This document shows positions 20,591 through 30,956 of a stretch of DNA of 64,000 nucleotides, piece after piece. The notes below the pieces were generated by a model. The model did no database searches. It had not been told where the DNA came from and saw only the letters and a list, made by a program, of their open reading frames with translations. Every line of letters begins with the position of its first letter. The stretch's first letter is position 1. Source of the stretch: Palleronia rufa. GTDB taxonomy: Bacteria > Pseudomonadota > Alphaproteobacteria > Rhodobacterales > Rhodobacteraceae. The translations under genes were made by a program, and so were the position numbers. The stretch is from NCBI RefSeq assembly GCF_000743715.1, contig NZ_JQEY01000001.1, forward strand, positions 245,406 to 309,405. The letters run 5' to 3'.

Positions 20591-20767
20591 TCAGAACACC
20601 GGGATCAGTTCGATGCGCCGACCGTCGATGACCACCTTGCCCGCATCCCGGAACATGACCGTGACGATGCCGCCGATATTGGACTGGACCTGCCCGTCCC
20701 CCCAGTCGGGCCGGTCGGGATGGCGCACGATCATACCCGGTTCGAGCAGCGCGTTCATCTCAGACAT
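20591..20767 (-). CDS. DUF3553 domain small protein
   Basis: A 58-residue protein, MSEMNALLEPGMIVRHPDRP at its start, then WGDGQVQSNIGG and VNFR-like VMFRDAGKVVIDG. This is the DUF3553 fold, a small beta domain also found at the C-terminus of some helicases. Standalone versions are common in Rhodobacteraceae; the function is unknown. The ATG at 20767 has GGGAT upstream and is divergent from chpT, with only 27 bases between the starts. Confidence 0.8.
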   Translation of the reverse strand: MSEMNALLEPGMIVRHPDRPDWGDGQVQSNIGGIVTVMFRDAGKVVIDGRRIELIPVF

Positions 20768-20794
20768 ATCCCTATCCCCTCCGGAGGTCCGCCC

Positions 20795-21394
20795 ATGACA
20801 CAGACAGAATCCGCGCAACTCAACGCCCTTCTGGGGTCAAGGATCTGTCACGATCTTATCAGCCCGCTCGGCGCAATCGGCAACGGGGTGGAATTGTTGC
20901 AGATGTCGGGCATGGGCGACAGTGCGGAAATGTCCCTGATCTCGGATTCGGTGACCGCCGCCAACACGCGGGTGCGAATGTTCCGCATCGCCTTCGGCGC
21001 GGCGGAACCCGGCCAGATGCTGTCCCGGTCCGAGCTTTTGACCGTCGCGCGTACGGTGGGGGCGGACCGGCGGATGCGGGTCGAATGGTCGCCCCCGGAG
21101 CAATTGCCCCGCCGCGAGGGCAAGCTTGCCATCCTGCTGCTGCTGGTCGCCGAAAGCTGCCTTCCCTTTGGCGGCGACGTGCGCGTGGTCACGGCGCAGA
21201 ACCGCGTCAATGTCGTCCTGACCGCGCCCCGGATGCGGGAGGACCTGTCGCTGCTCGACCATTTGCGCGACCCCGCCGGCCCCCTGCCCGGCGCGTCAGA
21301 GATCCATCTGCCCCTGGCCCGCATGGCCGCATCGGATCTGGACCGCCGCATCACGGTGTCGAAGGGGGCGCAGCGCCTGGAGTTCACCGCCTGA
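20795..21394 (+). CDS. chpT: Histidine phosphotransferase ChpT
   Basis: A 199-residue phosphotransferase. The histidine box SRICHDLISPLGAIGNGVEL places the phospho-accepting His at residue 19; the C-terminal half is the degenerate ATPase-like domain. ChpT relays phosphate from the hybrid kinase CckA to CtrA and CpdR. In Rhodobacterales that relay controls motility, quorum responses and gene transfer agent production and release, so it may act on the lysis operon at 2562-4449. GGAGGT lies eight bases before the ATG at 20795. Confidence 0.88.
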   Translation: MTQTESAQLNALLGSRICHDLISPLGAIGNGVELLQMSGMGDSAEMSLISDSVTAANTRVRMFRIAFGAAEPGQMLSRSELLTVARTVGADRRMRVEWSPPEQLPRREGKLAILLLLVAESCLPFGGDVRVVTAQNRVNVVLTAPRMREDLSLLDHLRDPAGPLPGASEIHLPLARMAASDLDRRITVSKGAQRLEFTA

Positions 21395-21403
21395 GACGGT
21401 GCA

Positions 21404-22669
21404 TCACGTCCTGACGGCGCCGTCGCCCCGGACCTTGTACTTGAACGACGTGAGCTGTTCGGCCCCCACCGGGCCCCGCGCATGGAGCCGTCCCGTGGCG
21501 ATGCCGATCTCTGCGCCCATCCCGAACTCACCGCCATCCGCGAACTGGGTCGAGGCGTTGAGCATGACGATGGCGCTGTCGACCTCGTTCAGGAACCGCT
21601 CCGCCGCGACCGGATCGGCGGTCACGATGCAGTCGGTGTGGTCCGATCCGTAGCGGCGGATATGGGCGATGGCGGCGTCCATATTCTCGACTGTCCGGGC
21701 GGCGATGATGCTGTCCAGATATTCCCGTCCCCAGTCGTCTTCGGAGGCCGCTGTGGTGCCACCGATCGCGGCCAGGGTCGCGTCGGCACGGACCTCGACG
21801 CCCCTGTCGATCAACGCGCGGATGACGCCCTGACCGATCGTGTCGGCCACGTCCTTGTGAACCAGCAGGCATTCGGCCGCGCCGCAGATGCCGGTGCGCC
21901 GTGTCTTGGCGTTGACGACCACCTTCAGCGCCACCTCCGGGTCCGCGGCGGTATCGATATAGACATGCACGATCCCCTCCAGGTGGGCGAAGACCGGAAC
22001 CCTTGCGTCGCGCTGGATCAGGCCGACGAGCCCCTTGCCGCCACGGGGCACGATCACGTCGATGCTGTCGGTCATGGTCAGCATCTGTGCCACTGCGGCG
22101 CGGTCGCGGGTGGGCACGCGCTGGATCGCGTCCTGCGGCAGACCCGCGTGGGACAGCCCCTCGACCAGGCAGGCGTGGATCGCGGCAGAGCTGTGAAAGC
22201 TCTCCGACCCGCCGCGGAGGATCACCGCATTTCCCGATTTCAGGCAGAGCGCTCCGGCATCGGCGGTCACGTTCGGACGGCTTTCGTAGATCACGCCGAC
22301 CACGCCCAGAGGCGTTCGGACGCGCTGGATCGTCAGGCCGTTCGGACGCTCCCATTCGGCGATGACCTGGCCGACTGGATCCTCCTGCACGGCGACCGCC
22401 CGGAGCGAGGCGGCGATCGCCTCGACCCGTCCGCGGTCGAGCAGCAGCCGGTCCAGCATGGCCGGCGTCAGACCCTTGTCCCGCCCGGCGTCCATGTCTT
22501 GCGAATTGGCCTCCAGGATGTCCGCCATACGCGCGGTCAACCGGTCGGCGGCGTGCTCCAGGGCGGCACGCTTGGCCTGCGGCGCGGCGGTGGAGAGCAC
22601 CGTCGCGGCCGCACGGGCGCGGCGCCCGATTCCGGCCATGACGGCGTCGATATCGTTGTGATCCTTCAT
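21404..22669 (-). CDS. proA: Gamma-glutamyl phosphate reductase
   Basis: A 421-residue proline-synthesis enzyme of the aldehyde-dehydrogenase fold. Visible are [20 protein letters not shown] near residue 115, the NADP/substrate region [10 protein letters not shown], and the active-site cysteine in [17 protein letters not shown] near 270. GGAGGTCCGCG precedes the ATG at 22669. It lies 45 bases downstream of proB in the order obgE-proB-proA, common in alphaproteobacteria. It converges on chpT with nine bases between the stops. Confidence 0.93.
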   Translation of the reverse strand: MKDHNDIDAVMAGIGRRARAAATVLSTAAPQAKRAALEHAADRLTARMADILEANSQDMDAGRDKGLTPAMLDRLLLDRGRVEAIAASLRAVAVQEDPVGQVIAEWERPNGLTIQRVRTPLGVVGVIYESRPNVTADAGALCLKSGNAVILRGGSESFHSSAAIHACLVEGLSHAGLPQDAIQRVPTRDRAAVAQMLTMTDSIDVIVPRGGKGLVGLIQRDARVPVFAHLEGIVHVYIDTAADPEVALKVVVNAKTRRTGICGAAECLLVHKDVADTIGQGVIRALIDRGVEVRADATLAAIGGTTAASEDDWGREYLDSIIAARTVENMDAAIAHIRRYGSDHTDCIVTADPVAAERFLNEVDSAIVMLNASTQFADGGEFGMGAEIGIATGRLHARGPVGAEQLTSFKYKVRGDGAVRT

Positions 22670-22713
22670 CGCGGACCTCCTCTGCGCCGCTATAGCAGAG
22701 CCGCTGCCGCCCG

Positions 22714-25174
<2,461 letters not shown>

Positions 25175-25894
25175 TCAGATGCCGGCCCGAAAGCCGGGAC
25201 GTCCGCGATAGCGGCCATGGGCAAGCCAGCGGCGCGCGGCATCTTCGGGCCATGGCGAGACGACGGAGAGTAGTTGCCGCGCCACCTCCGGGTGCCCGCC
25301 GATCCGCCGGAGCGCGGGCAGGTCGCCGTCCCGCAACTCGCGCAGCGCCAGACGCGCCGTCCGCAGCCGGTAGCGGCGGCGCGCCACCCAGTCGGCGCGG
25401 GTCATCTCCATCAGCCGGACCGGCGCGTCCTGTCCCAGGGCGCGGAACCGGCGCCGTCCCTCTCCGGTCGCGCGAAAGCCCAGCTTGTCCAGAACCCGGG
25501 CGGAGCGGGTGTTCGCCAGCATGTGCGACGCCCGGATCGCGCGCCGCGTCGGATCGCAAAAGGCGGCGTCGATGACCGCGTCGCCGGCCTCGACCCCGTA
25601 GCCCTTGCCCCAGACGTGCCGCGCGAACCAGTAGCCAAGCTCCTCCCGGATCGAGATCACACCGCAGGCCGGGCTGTCCGGACCCTCGCAGACGGCCCAG
25701 GCGATCCGCGGCTCGGCCATGCGCGACGCAAGGAAATTCCGCGCGTCCTCAAGGCCGTAGGGGAACGGCACCACCGCCAGCCATCGCGAGACGTCGTAGT
25801 TTCCCGCGCCCGCAACCAGGGCCGGCGCATCGTCGGGCCGCAGCGGGCGCAGCCACAATCTGGCGCTTCGCAGATGGGCGATGTCCCCCGTCAT
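25175..25894 (-). CDS. GNAT acetyltransferase fused to half of a second GNAT domain
   Basis: A 239-residue reading frame. Residues 1-165 form a complete GNAT domain: LRSARLWLRPLRPDDAPAL, LGYWFARHVWGKGYGVEAGD (acetyl-CoA loop) and NTRSARVLDKLGF. Without a stop it runs on into a second domain start (YRLRTARLALREL) and ends at the TGA at 25175. The first domain looks functional, for example as an N-acetyltransferase of RimJ/RimL type; the substrate is unknown. The C-terminal 70 residues are the orphaned front of the neighbouring GNAT. The ATG at 25894 is the best family start. Confidence 0.7.
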   Translation of the reverse strand: MTGDIAHLRSARLWLRPLRPDDAPALVAGAGNYDVSRWLAVVPFPYGLEDARNFLASRMAEPRIAWAVCEGPDSPACGVISIREELGYWFARHVWGKGYGVEAGDAVIDAAFCDPTRRAIRASHMLANTRSARVLDKLGFRATGEGRRRFRALGQDAPVRLMEMTRADWVARRRYRLRTARLALRELRDGDLPALRRIGGHPEVARQLLSVVSPWPEDAARRWLAHGRYRGRPGFRAGI

Positions 25895-26145
25895 TCCGGC
25901 AACCCGGAAGCATCGCCGGGCGACGGCCGCGGCAGCCGGTCCGCCGGTTCGGACCGGCAGGGCCGGACGACCGGGCGTCTGTGCCGCGGCACCCCAGCCC
26001 CGGCGGGTACACCCCGCCATATCCCAAGGAGCACGGCCACCGGCGAAATAGCCGCGTTCTGTAAGCAGATCGGGCCGCCCGGGGCCGCGGCGGCCCTCAG
26101 GGCAAAAATGACGGCGGCATCCATCGCGGGCCTATCCCGAATGAG
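25895..26145. other. Intergenic stretch without a supported gene
   Basis: About 250 bases separate rpmA's terminator from the GNAT gene. The sequence is GC-rich and has open frames in several phases but no recognisable product. It should hold the promoter of the GNAT-obgE-proB-proA group on the minus strand. Confidence 0.4.
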
Positions 26146-26175
26146 AAAAGGGGGACCGGCCCACGCCGATCCCCC
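26146..26175 (-). terminator. Terminator of the rplU-rpmA operon
   Basis: On the minus strand GGGGGATCGGC pairs with GCCGGTCCCCC (one T-G wobble) around the loop GTGG, followed by TTTT. It lies 25 bases after the rpmA stop. Confidence 0.8.
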
Positions 26176-26200
26176 TTCGCGTCAGTCTCCGAAACGGCCG

Positions 26201-26470
26201 TTACTCGGCGGCTTCGGCGGCGGGCATGACCGATACGAACGTGCGGCCCTTGAGGCCCTTGTGGAACGTCACCTTGCCCTCTTCGGTGGCAAAGATGGTG
26301 TGGTCGCGCCCCAGGCCCACACCGTCGCCCGGCCACCACTTGGTACCGCGCTGACGGATGATGATGTTGCCGGGGATCACCGCCTCGCCGCCGAACTTCT
26401 TGACGCCGAGCCGGCGTCCGGCAGAGTCGCGTCCGTTGCGGCTGGAGCCGCCTGCCTTCTTGTGTGCCAT
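26201..26470 (-). CDS. rpmA: 50S ribosomal protein L27
   Basis: An 89-residue L27. The N-terminus [20 protein letters not shown] is the conserved start that reaches the peptidyl-transferase centre. It continues [20 protein letters not shown] and [20 protein letters not shown], all diagnostic. It follows rplU by six bases and forms an rplU-rpmA operon ended by the hairpin at 26146-26175. Confidence 0.97.
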   Translation of the reverse strand: MAHKKAGGSSRNGRDSAGRRLGVKKFGGEAVIPGNIIIRQRGTKWWPGDGVGLGRDHTIFATEEGKVTFHKGLKGRTFVSVMPAAEAAE

Positions 26471-26476
26471 CTGTCG

Positions 26477-27217
26477 TTACTCCTTTTCGGCGTTGAACGC
26501 GGTGGCCTGGGCAACCCAGTCGTCGCGCCCGATACGGCCCTTGAACGAAAGCTGATCGTCCATGTAGGCGATTTCTTCCGGGCCCCATGCCATGATCTGG
26601 TCGAAGTGGAACACGCCGTTCTCATGAAGCTTCTTTTCTAGCGCTGGTCCGACGCCGGAAATTCGCTTGAGGTCGTCGGCCTGCCCGTCGCGTGCTTCGC
26701 TCAGCAGGTTGCTGGGCTTCACGGTCTCTGCGGTCTCGGCCGCGGCTGTCGTCTTTGCAGCGACCTTTTCCTTGGCGCCGCCGGTGGCGACGCGCTTTTT
26801 CATCTCGGCCTGGCCGGTCCGGTTGTCGACGAAGGTGCCCTTGTCGGACCGGACGCCGGTCCAGCCGGCGATACCCGCGCCGACGGCTTCCTTCACGCCC
26901 GTATCCGTGGCGCCGGACTCCAGGATGTCGGTAATCCGAAGCAGCGTGAGCTGCTGGCGGTGGCCTTTCGTGCGCTTCGAGCCGTGTTTGCGGCGGCGCT
27001 TGACGAAATGGATGACCTTGTCGCCCTTGATCTGCTCGATCACCTCGGCCTGGACACCCGCGCCGTCGACGAGGGGCGTGCCGATGGTCGTGCCGACCAT
27101 GAGAACGTCGTTGAACTGGATCTTTTCACCGGCATCCGCAGCAAGTTTCTCCACGCGCAGCACGTCGCCGGACTGCACCCGGTACTGCTTGCCACCGGTC
27201 TTGAGGACCGCAAACAT
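26477..27217 (-). CDS. rplU: 50S ribosomal protein L21 with C-terminal helix-hairpin-helix extension
   Basis: A 246-residue protein. Residues 1-103 are a standard L21 ([40 protein letters not shown]). About 140 extra residues follow: a short linker that is basic and Ala/Lys-rich, then [20 protein letters not shown] at about 188-207 and [19 protein letters not shown]. That last part is the helix-hairpin-helix found in predicted 5' flap nuclease-like domains. Such extended L21 proteins occur in Rhodobacteraceae; the role of the tail is not known. The ATG is at 27217. Confidence 0.95.
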   Translation of the reverse strand: MFAVLKTGGKQYRVQSGDVLRVEKLAADAGEKIQFNDVLMVGTTIGTPLVDGAGVQAEVIEQIKGDKVIHFVKRRRKHGSKRTKGHRQQLTLLRITDILESGATDTGVKEAVGAGIAGWTGVRSDKGTFVDNRTGQAEMKKRVATGGAKEKVAAKTTAAAETAETVKPSNLLSEARDGQADDLKRISGVGPALEKKLHENGVFHFDQIMAWGPEEIAYMDDQLSFKGRIGRDDWVAQATAFNAEKE

Positions 27218-27409
27218 CGCGTCTTCCTTTGTTTCCCGCGTCCTGTGGCCCCCGATCGGGCGTTCCCGGAGACTGGCTCCGCCTCGGACAGCGCGCCCCG
27301 GAGGGGCGTCATTGCAATGGTATCCACGCCGGAACCGCATCCCGGACGGATGGGCGCGATATGAGCGGTCTGCGGGCGGCTGTCAAGCGGCGCGGCCCGC
27401 AGCGGCGGG

Positions 27410-28225
27410 TCAGATATCCTCGCCCTGCATGAAGCCCGCGGCCGCCACGCCCAGATCGCGCGAGATATCGTTGTACAGGCCATCGAACGCCGCGAAGATC
27501 GCGCGGTTCAGCGTCCGCCCCGCGGGCGACCGGCTGAACGCAATATACGCGTCGATGGCGGCCGCGTCCAAGGGCTGGTAGGCCAGGCCCAGATACGCCA
27601 TCAGCCAGTCGCGCGTATCCGACCGGATCTCCGGCTCTTGCGCCCAGACATCGGCGATCATCTGGTCCTCGGTCAGCCCGGGCAGCAGCGCCCCGCCCTC
27701 GGCCAGCCCCTCGTAGAACGCATAGTTCGCGTTCATCGTGCCGGTGACGTTCTGCTCCACCAGGTCGTTCGACTCGATGAAGCTCTCGATCCGGTCGAGC
27801 CGGGTGGCGGGCAGATCCTGGACCGCGGCCCGGGCCGCCGTCTCGACCGCCTCGTCCTCAAGGGCGCTGCGCGCGTCGATTTCCAGAGAGATGATCTTCT
27901 TCCCGCGGTCGGAGGTGAAGAACGCCATGGCGGGGCCGATGTCCGCATCGCCCAAGGCAGCGGCGAAATCGTCGGCCACGCGCTCCTCCATCCGGTCGCC
28001 GGTATAGATGCGCGCGACGGCATCCTCCCAGACGGCCCCGCCCTGGCCGGGGAACAGGTCGTCCTCGATGCTTTCGCCGTAGGCCAGCCCCTCGCGGCGC
28101 ATGATCTCGATCACCTCGCCAAGCCTCAAGGCCTCGAACAGTGCCCGAGGATCGTCGGTCTGCGCGGCCGCCGGCCACGGAACCGCAAAAAACGCCACGG
28201 CGGCGGTGATGAGACCTGCGCTCAT
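27410..28225 (-). CDS. Exported DUF2059 domain protein
   Basis: A 271-residue protein with a signal peptide (MSAGLITAAVAFFAVPWPAAAQ, cleavage near 22) and therefore probably periplasmic. The DUF2059-type helical domain is visible near 160-260 (residues around FYEGLAEGGALLPGLTED and YLGLAYQPLDAAAIDAYIAF). Function is unknown. I chose the ATG at 28225 because GGAGGT lies nine bases before it; the ATG at 28231 is only three bases from that site. Confidence 0.7.
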   Translation of the reverse strand: MSAGLITAAVAFFAVPWPAAAQTDDPRALFEALRLGEVIEIMRREGLAYGESIEDDLFPGQGGAVWEDAVARIYTGDRMEERVADDFAAALGDADIGPAMAFFTSDRGKKIISLEIDARSALEDEAVETAARAAVQDLPATRLDRIESFIESNDLVEQNVTGTMNANYAFYEGLAEGGALLPGLTEDQMIADVWAQEPEIRSDTRDWLMAYLGLAYQPLDAAAIDAYIAFSRSPAGRTLNRAIFAAFDGLYNDISRDLGVAAAGFMQGEDI

Positions 28226-28314
28226 CGTCATGAGACCTCCATGTTCAGCCGCGCCCACAGCGCGCCGCGTTCGCACCGAAGGTAGTCGTCCCGTCCGGCC
28301 GTGCCAAGGTGGCG

Positions 28315-30087
28315 TCAATTCTCGCCCACCCCTCTTGCGAAAGCGCCTGCCCCGGCGTAGATCGCCCCCCAGACCGCGGAGAGGTGCCGGAGTGGTCGAA
28401 CGGGGCGGTCTCGAAAACCGTTGAGGGTGCAAGCCCTCCCAGGGTTCGAATCCCTGTCTCTCCGCCACTTCAGTCCGCCTCTGGGCACGCCAATCGCCGC
28501 CGATTGCCGCACCTGGCCGCCCGCAAGCGTCCTCAGCAGTTCCGTTTTCGATCCCATGATGCGGATTGCGTCGTCGGCGACCTCGACACGCTGCGCCAGG
28601 GCGCGCAGGTGATCCCGCCGATAGCCGCCCTCACGGTCCCGGATACGGTCGCGAGCGATCTGCGAGAATTGCCGGATCATCGCCGGGCTGACGGCGCTGT
28701 GACCGGGGCTGTCGAGCAGCGTCTGAGCGCGGTCGGCGTCCGCCCGCGCCTGATCGCGGATGACCTTTAGGCCGGCGATGCGTTCGGTCAGCGCCGGGTC
28801 GTCCAGATCGGCAACCCCGGCCTCGATGGCGTCATAGAGACGCTTGAGGCGTAGTTCCGATTCGGAAGCCCGGCGCTGCAATTCGGCGATGTGCTGGCGG
28901 CGGCGCTCGGCCTGATCTTCTCGGCGACCGAGGACGCTGCCAAGCAGCTTCTCCAGCCGGTCGGGATCAAGCAGGCGTTCCTCGATATGACCGGCAACCA
29001 TGGTGTCGAGCTTGTCCATGGGGATCGCGCGCCCCTTGCAGCCGGTTTCGCCCTGCCGTGCCCGGATCGAGCAGGCATAGTAGCGATAGCGGCCGCTCTT
29101 GCCGGTGCGGATGGTCATCGCGCCCCCGCAATTGCCGCAATAGCAGATGCCGGTCAGAAGCGTGGGACCGATCACGACGCGCGCGGGCAGTTCGGTCTTG
29201 GGGTTGCGGGCCTGCAAGAGCTTCTGCACCGCCTCGAAGGTCTCGCGGTCGATGATCGGCGGTACCGGCACGATGACGATTTCATCGGCTTCCTTGTCCG
29301 CCTTGTTCTTCCGGTTCTTGCCCCATTGATGCTCGCCCATATAGGTGCGCCGGGTCAGGATGCGGTGAACCTGGCCGACGCCCCAACGGCCGCCGTCACG
29401 GGTGAAGATGCCTTTGCCGTTCAGATGCTTGACGATGGCCTTAACGCCCATCTGACCGGAATCGCCATCACCTTCCAGCGCCAGGCGATAGATCAGGCGG
29501 ATCGTGTCGGCGTGCAGCGGGTCGACTTCCAGCTTCTTCTTGACCTTCGCGCCGCGCTGCTCGGCTGCGACGACGCGATAGCCGACCGGGGGCAGCGAGC
29601 CGTTCCAGAAGCCTTGCCGGGCGTTTTCCTTTAAGGCGCGCAGGACATGCTTGGCGTTCTCCTTGGACTGGTATTCGTCGAACAGCGCCATGATCTGCCG
29701 CATCATGACGTGCATGGGGTCGTCGCCCATCTCCTGCGTGATGGAGACGAGGCGAATACCATTCTTCGCCAGCTTCCTGACATAGAACTCAAGCTCGAAA
29801 TGATCGCGGAAGAAGCGCGAGAAACTGTGAACCACGACAATATCGAAGGGCGCGGGCTTCGACGTTCCCGCCTCAATCATTCGTTGGAACTCGGGGCGGC
29901 GGTCGTTGGTGGCCGACGCGCCGGCCTCCACGAAGGTTTCGACAAGCTGATAGCCCCTCGCTTCGCACCATGCTTCGCCCTGCCTGCGCTGGTCGGGGAT
30001 CGACACGTCATGTTCGGCCTGCCGGCTGGTGGAGACGCGCAGGTAGAGGGCAGCCCGCAGGGCGACATTGGGATTGTGGACGTTCAT
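28315..30087 (-). CDS. Large serine recombinase (integrase) of the island
   Basis: A 590-residue reading frame. The resolvase domain has ALYLRVSTSRQ with catalytic Ser19, HSFSRFFRDHFELEFY and LVSITQEMGDD. A recombinase domain (QMGVKAIVKHLNGKGI, LTRRTYMGEH), a zinc ribbon (ICYCGNCGGAMTIRTG, YYACSIRARQGETGCKG, about 318-357) and a coiled coil (about 380-450) follow. It catalyses integration and excision. Residues after about 540 are the antisense of tRNA-Ser and flanking chromosome (RDRDSNPGRACTLNGFRDRP), so the native protein probably ends near 540 and its true stop was lost on integration. Confidence 0.88.
   Translation of the reverse strand: MNVHNPNVALRAALYLRVSTSRQAEHDVSIPDQRRQGEAWCEARGYQLVETFVEAGASATNDRRPEFQRMIEAGTSKPAPFDIVVVHSFSRFFRDHFELEFYVRKLAKNGIRLVSITQEMGDDPMHVMMRQIMALFDEYQSKENAKHVLRALKENARQGFWNGSLPPVGYRVVAAEQRGAKVKKKLEVDPLHADTIRLIYRLALEGDGDSGQMGVKAIVKHLNGKGIFTRDGGRWGVGQVHRILTRRTYMGEHQWGKNRKNKADKEADEIVIVPVPPIIDRETFEAVQKLLQARNPKTELPARVVIGPTLLTGICYCGNCGGAMTIRTGKSGRYRYYACSIRARQGETGCKGRAIPMDKLDTMVAGHIEERLLDPDRLEKLLGSVLGRREDQAERRRQHIAELQRRASESELRLKRLYDAIEAGVADLDDPALTERIAGLKVIRDQARADADRAQTLLDSPGHSAVSPAMIRQFSQIARDRIRDREGGYRRDHLRALAQRVEVADDAIRIMGSKTELLRTLAGGQVRQSAAIGVPRGGLKWRRDRDSNPGRACTLNGFRDRPVRPLRHLSAVWGAIYAGAGAFARGVGEN
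28378..28467 (+). tRNA. tRNA-Ser(CGA)
   Basis: A 90-base class II tRNA with encoded CCA. The acceptor stem is GGAGAGG/TCTCTCC, the anticodon loop CTCGAAA gives CGA (reads UCG), the long variable arm is TTGAGGGTGCAAGCCCTCCC and the T arm contains GGGTTCGAATCCC. The recombinase gene begins its integrated element immediately 3' of it, so its 3' end is the probable attachment site. Confidence 0.95.
28440..28490. other. Probable left attachment junction of the integrated island
   Basis: The chromosomal tRNA-Ser ends at 28467 and the recombinase coding region without tRNA sequence starts just beyond. The att core is expected within the T arm and acceptor (GGGTTCGAATCCCTG to CCGCCA). I found no second copy of this sequence in the window, so the partner site is lost, diverged or outside. 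Confidence 0.5.
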
Positions 30088-30470
30088 TTGCGGGTTCCTT
30101 TCCTGCGAGGCTCGACCAGAGGCAAGACCAGTTCCACACGGTCATGAACGAGCTTCGGGACCAGTCTCAGACCCCGGCCTTTTTCCATGCGCACAAGCCC
30201 GTATCCGACCATGGCCTTGAGGGTTCTGGACAGGTTGGACTTGGCGCGGCCGGTCATCTGCGCCAGCTCTTCCAACGAGGCTGGCTGCTGTTCGTAGATG
30301 ATGCGCAGCATCTCGCAATTGCTCGCTGACATGAATTTGGCGAAGGATGTCGTGGAGATGAACCAGACCGTCGGCTCGCCGGGCTTCGGTTTTTCCTCGC
30401 CACGCGCGATCCGAAGGGTGCGGGCCTTCATTTCCTCGGGATCGGCGATCCCGACTTTCAATGTGGACAT
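30084..30470 (-). CDS. HTH regulator, HVO_A0114 family (antitoxin-like)
   Basis: A 128-residue protein with a helix-turn-helix at about 65-100 (ASLEELAQMTGRAKSNLSRT with LKAMVGYGLVRMEKG). The N-terminal segment MSTLKVGIADPEEMKARTLR and WFISTTSFAKFMS fit the HVO_A0114 family of putative DNA-binding proteins. Relatives act as antitoxins of TumE-type toxins, but no TumE gene is adjacent. It overlaps the recombinase start by four bases, so it may control recombinase expression. An AT-rich palindrome just upstream is a likely operator. Confidence 0.7.
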   Translation of the reverse strand: MSTLKVGIADPEEMKARTLRIARGEEKPKPGEPTVWFISTTSFAKFMSASNCEMLRIIYEQQPASLEELAQMTGRAKSNLSRTLKAMVGYGLVRMEKGRGLRLVPKLVHDRVELVLPLVEPRRKGTRK

Positions 30471-30482
30471 GGCAAGACTCGA

Positions 30483-30540
30483 TTATCGTTCAGGGTTTTT
30501 CATTATCATAATACGATAACGATTTCAAGTCATCGGGCAG
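30483..30540 (-). promoter_or_regulatory. Probable promoter and operator of the HTH/recombinase operon
   Basis: An AT-rich patch in GC-rich surroundings. TTATCGT at 30483-30489 and ACGATAA at 30513-30519 are inverted repeats, and TTATC/GATAA arms form a tighter palindrome at 30503-30519. On the minus strand TTGAAA, 17 bases, then TAATGA resembles a sigma-70 promoter overlapping the palindrome. This is consistent with autorepression by the HTH protein. It overlaps the end of the upstream gene. Confidence 0.45.
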
Positions 30541-30804
30541 ATCGACCGAGCCGAACAACTCGTCGAACACATCGGCGAACCAGCGCTCGAACACCTGAAT
30601 CTCGGCCTCGGTGATCGGCACGTCCTCGGGCCAGTCGTCGATGACCGGCAGCCGCTCGACATCGAAGAGATGGAGCGGGCGTCCACGCGGCGGACTGACG
30701 CGCGGCGTCGGGTCGTCGTCGTAGTCGTAGAGATCGTCGGGGAGCGTTTTGGGGACCGGCTGCCGTGGGCGGCCCCTGCTGCCGTGGCGGTGTTTCGTGG
30801 ACAT
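30490..30804 (-). CDS. Small acidic protein of unknown function
   Basis: A 104-residue protein that I do not recognise. It starts with a basic stretch (MSTKHRHGSRGRPRQPVPK), then becomes acidic (DDLYDYDDDPTPRVSPP and FERWFADVFDELFGSVDLPD). GGAGG lies six bases before the ATG at 30804, which supports expression. It lies directly upstream of the HTH gene on the same strand, so it could be its partner in a regulatory or toxin-antitoxin pair. It does not look like a TumE toxin. Confidence 0.5.
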   Translation of the reverse strand: MSTKHRHGSRGRPRQPVPKTLPDDLYDYDDDPTPRVSPPRGRPLHLFDVERLPVIDDWPEDVPITEAEIQVFERWFADVFDELFGSVDLPDDLKSLSYYDNEKP

Positions 30805-30956
30805 GGAATCCTCCGTGGTTCGCGGGATTTTCCGGGGGCTGGAAGCCCGGAATAGGCGAAGCATGGAGGGGGATCGGCGGCCTGTAGCGTGCCGCATTTG
30901 CGTCGATGCGTTGACGGCACCCCTGTTACTAGTGTCGGCGCAGAGCCCGTTGCGCC

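Noticed and set aside
25175-25177. TGA as a selenocysteine codon in the GNAT gene.
   Set aside because: GNAT enzymes do not use selenocysteine there and no stem-loop of SECIS type is seen just after it.
28440-28467. Search for a second copy of the tRNA-Ser 3' end as the right att site.
   Set aside because: No second copy was found up to 64000; the tRNA-Arg at 50438 shares only general T-arm sequence.
30084-30470. Calling a complete TumE/TumA toxin-antitoxin system.
   Set aside because: The regulator fits the antitoxin family, but no TumE-like toxin is adjacent.
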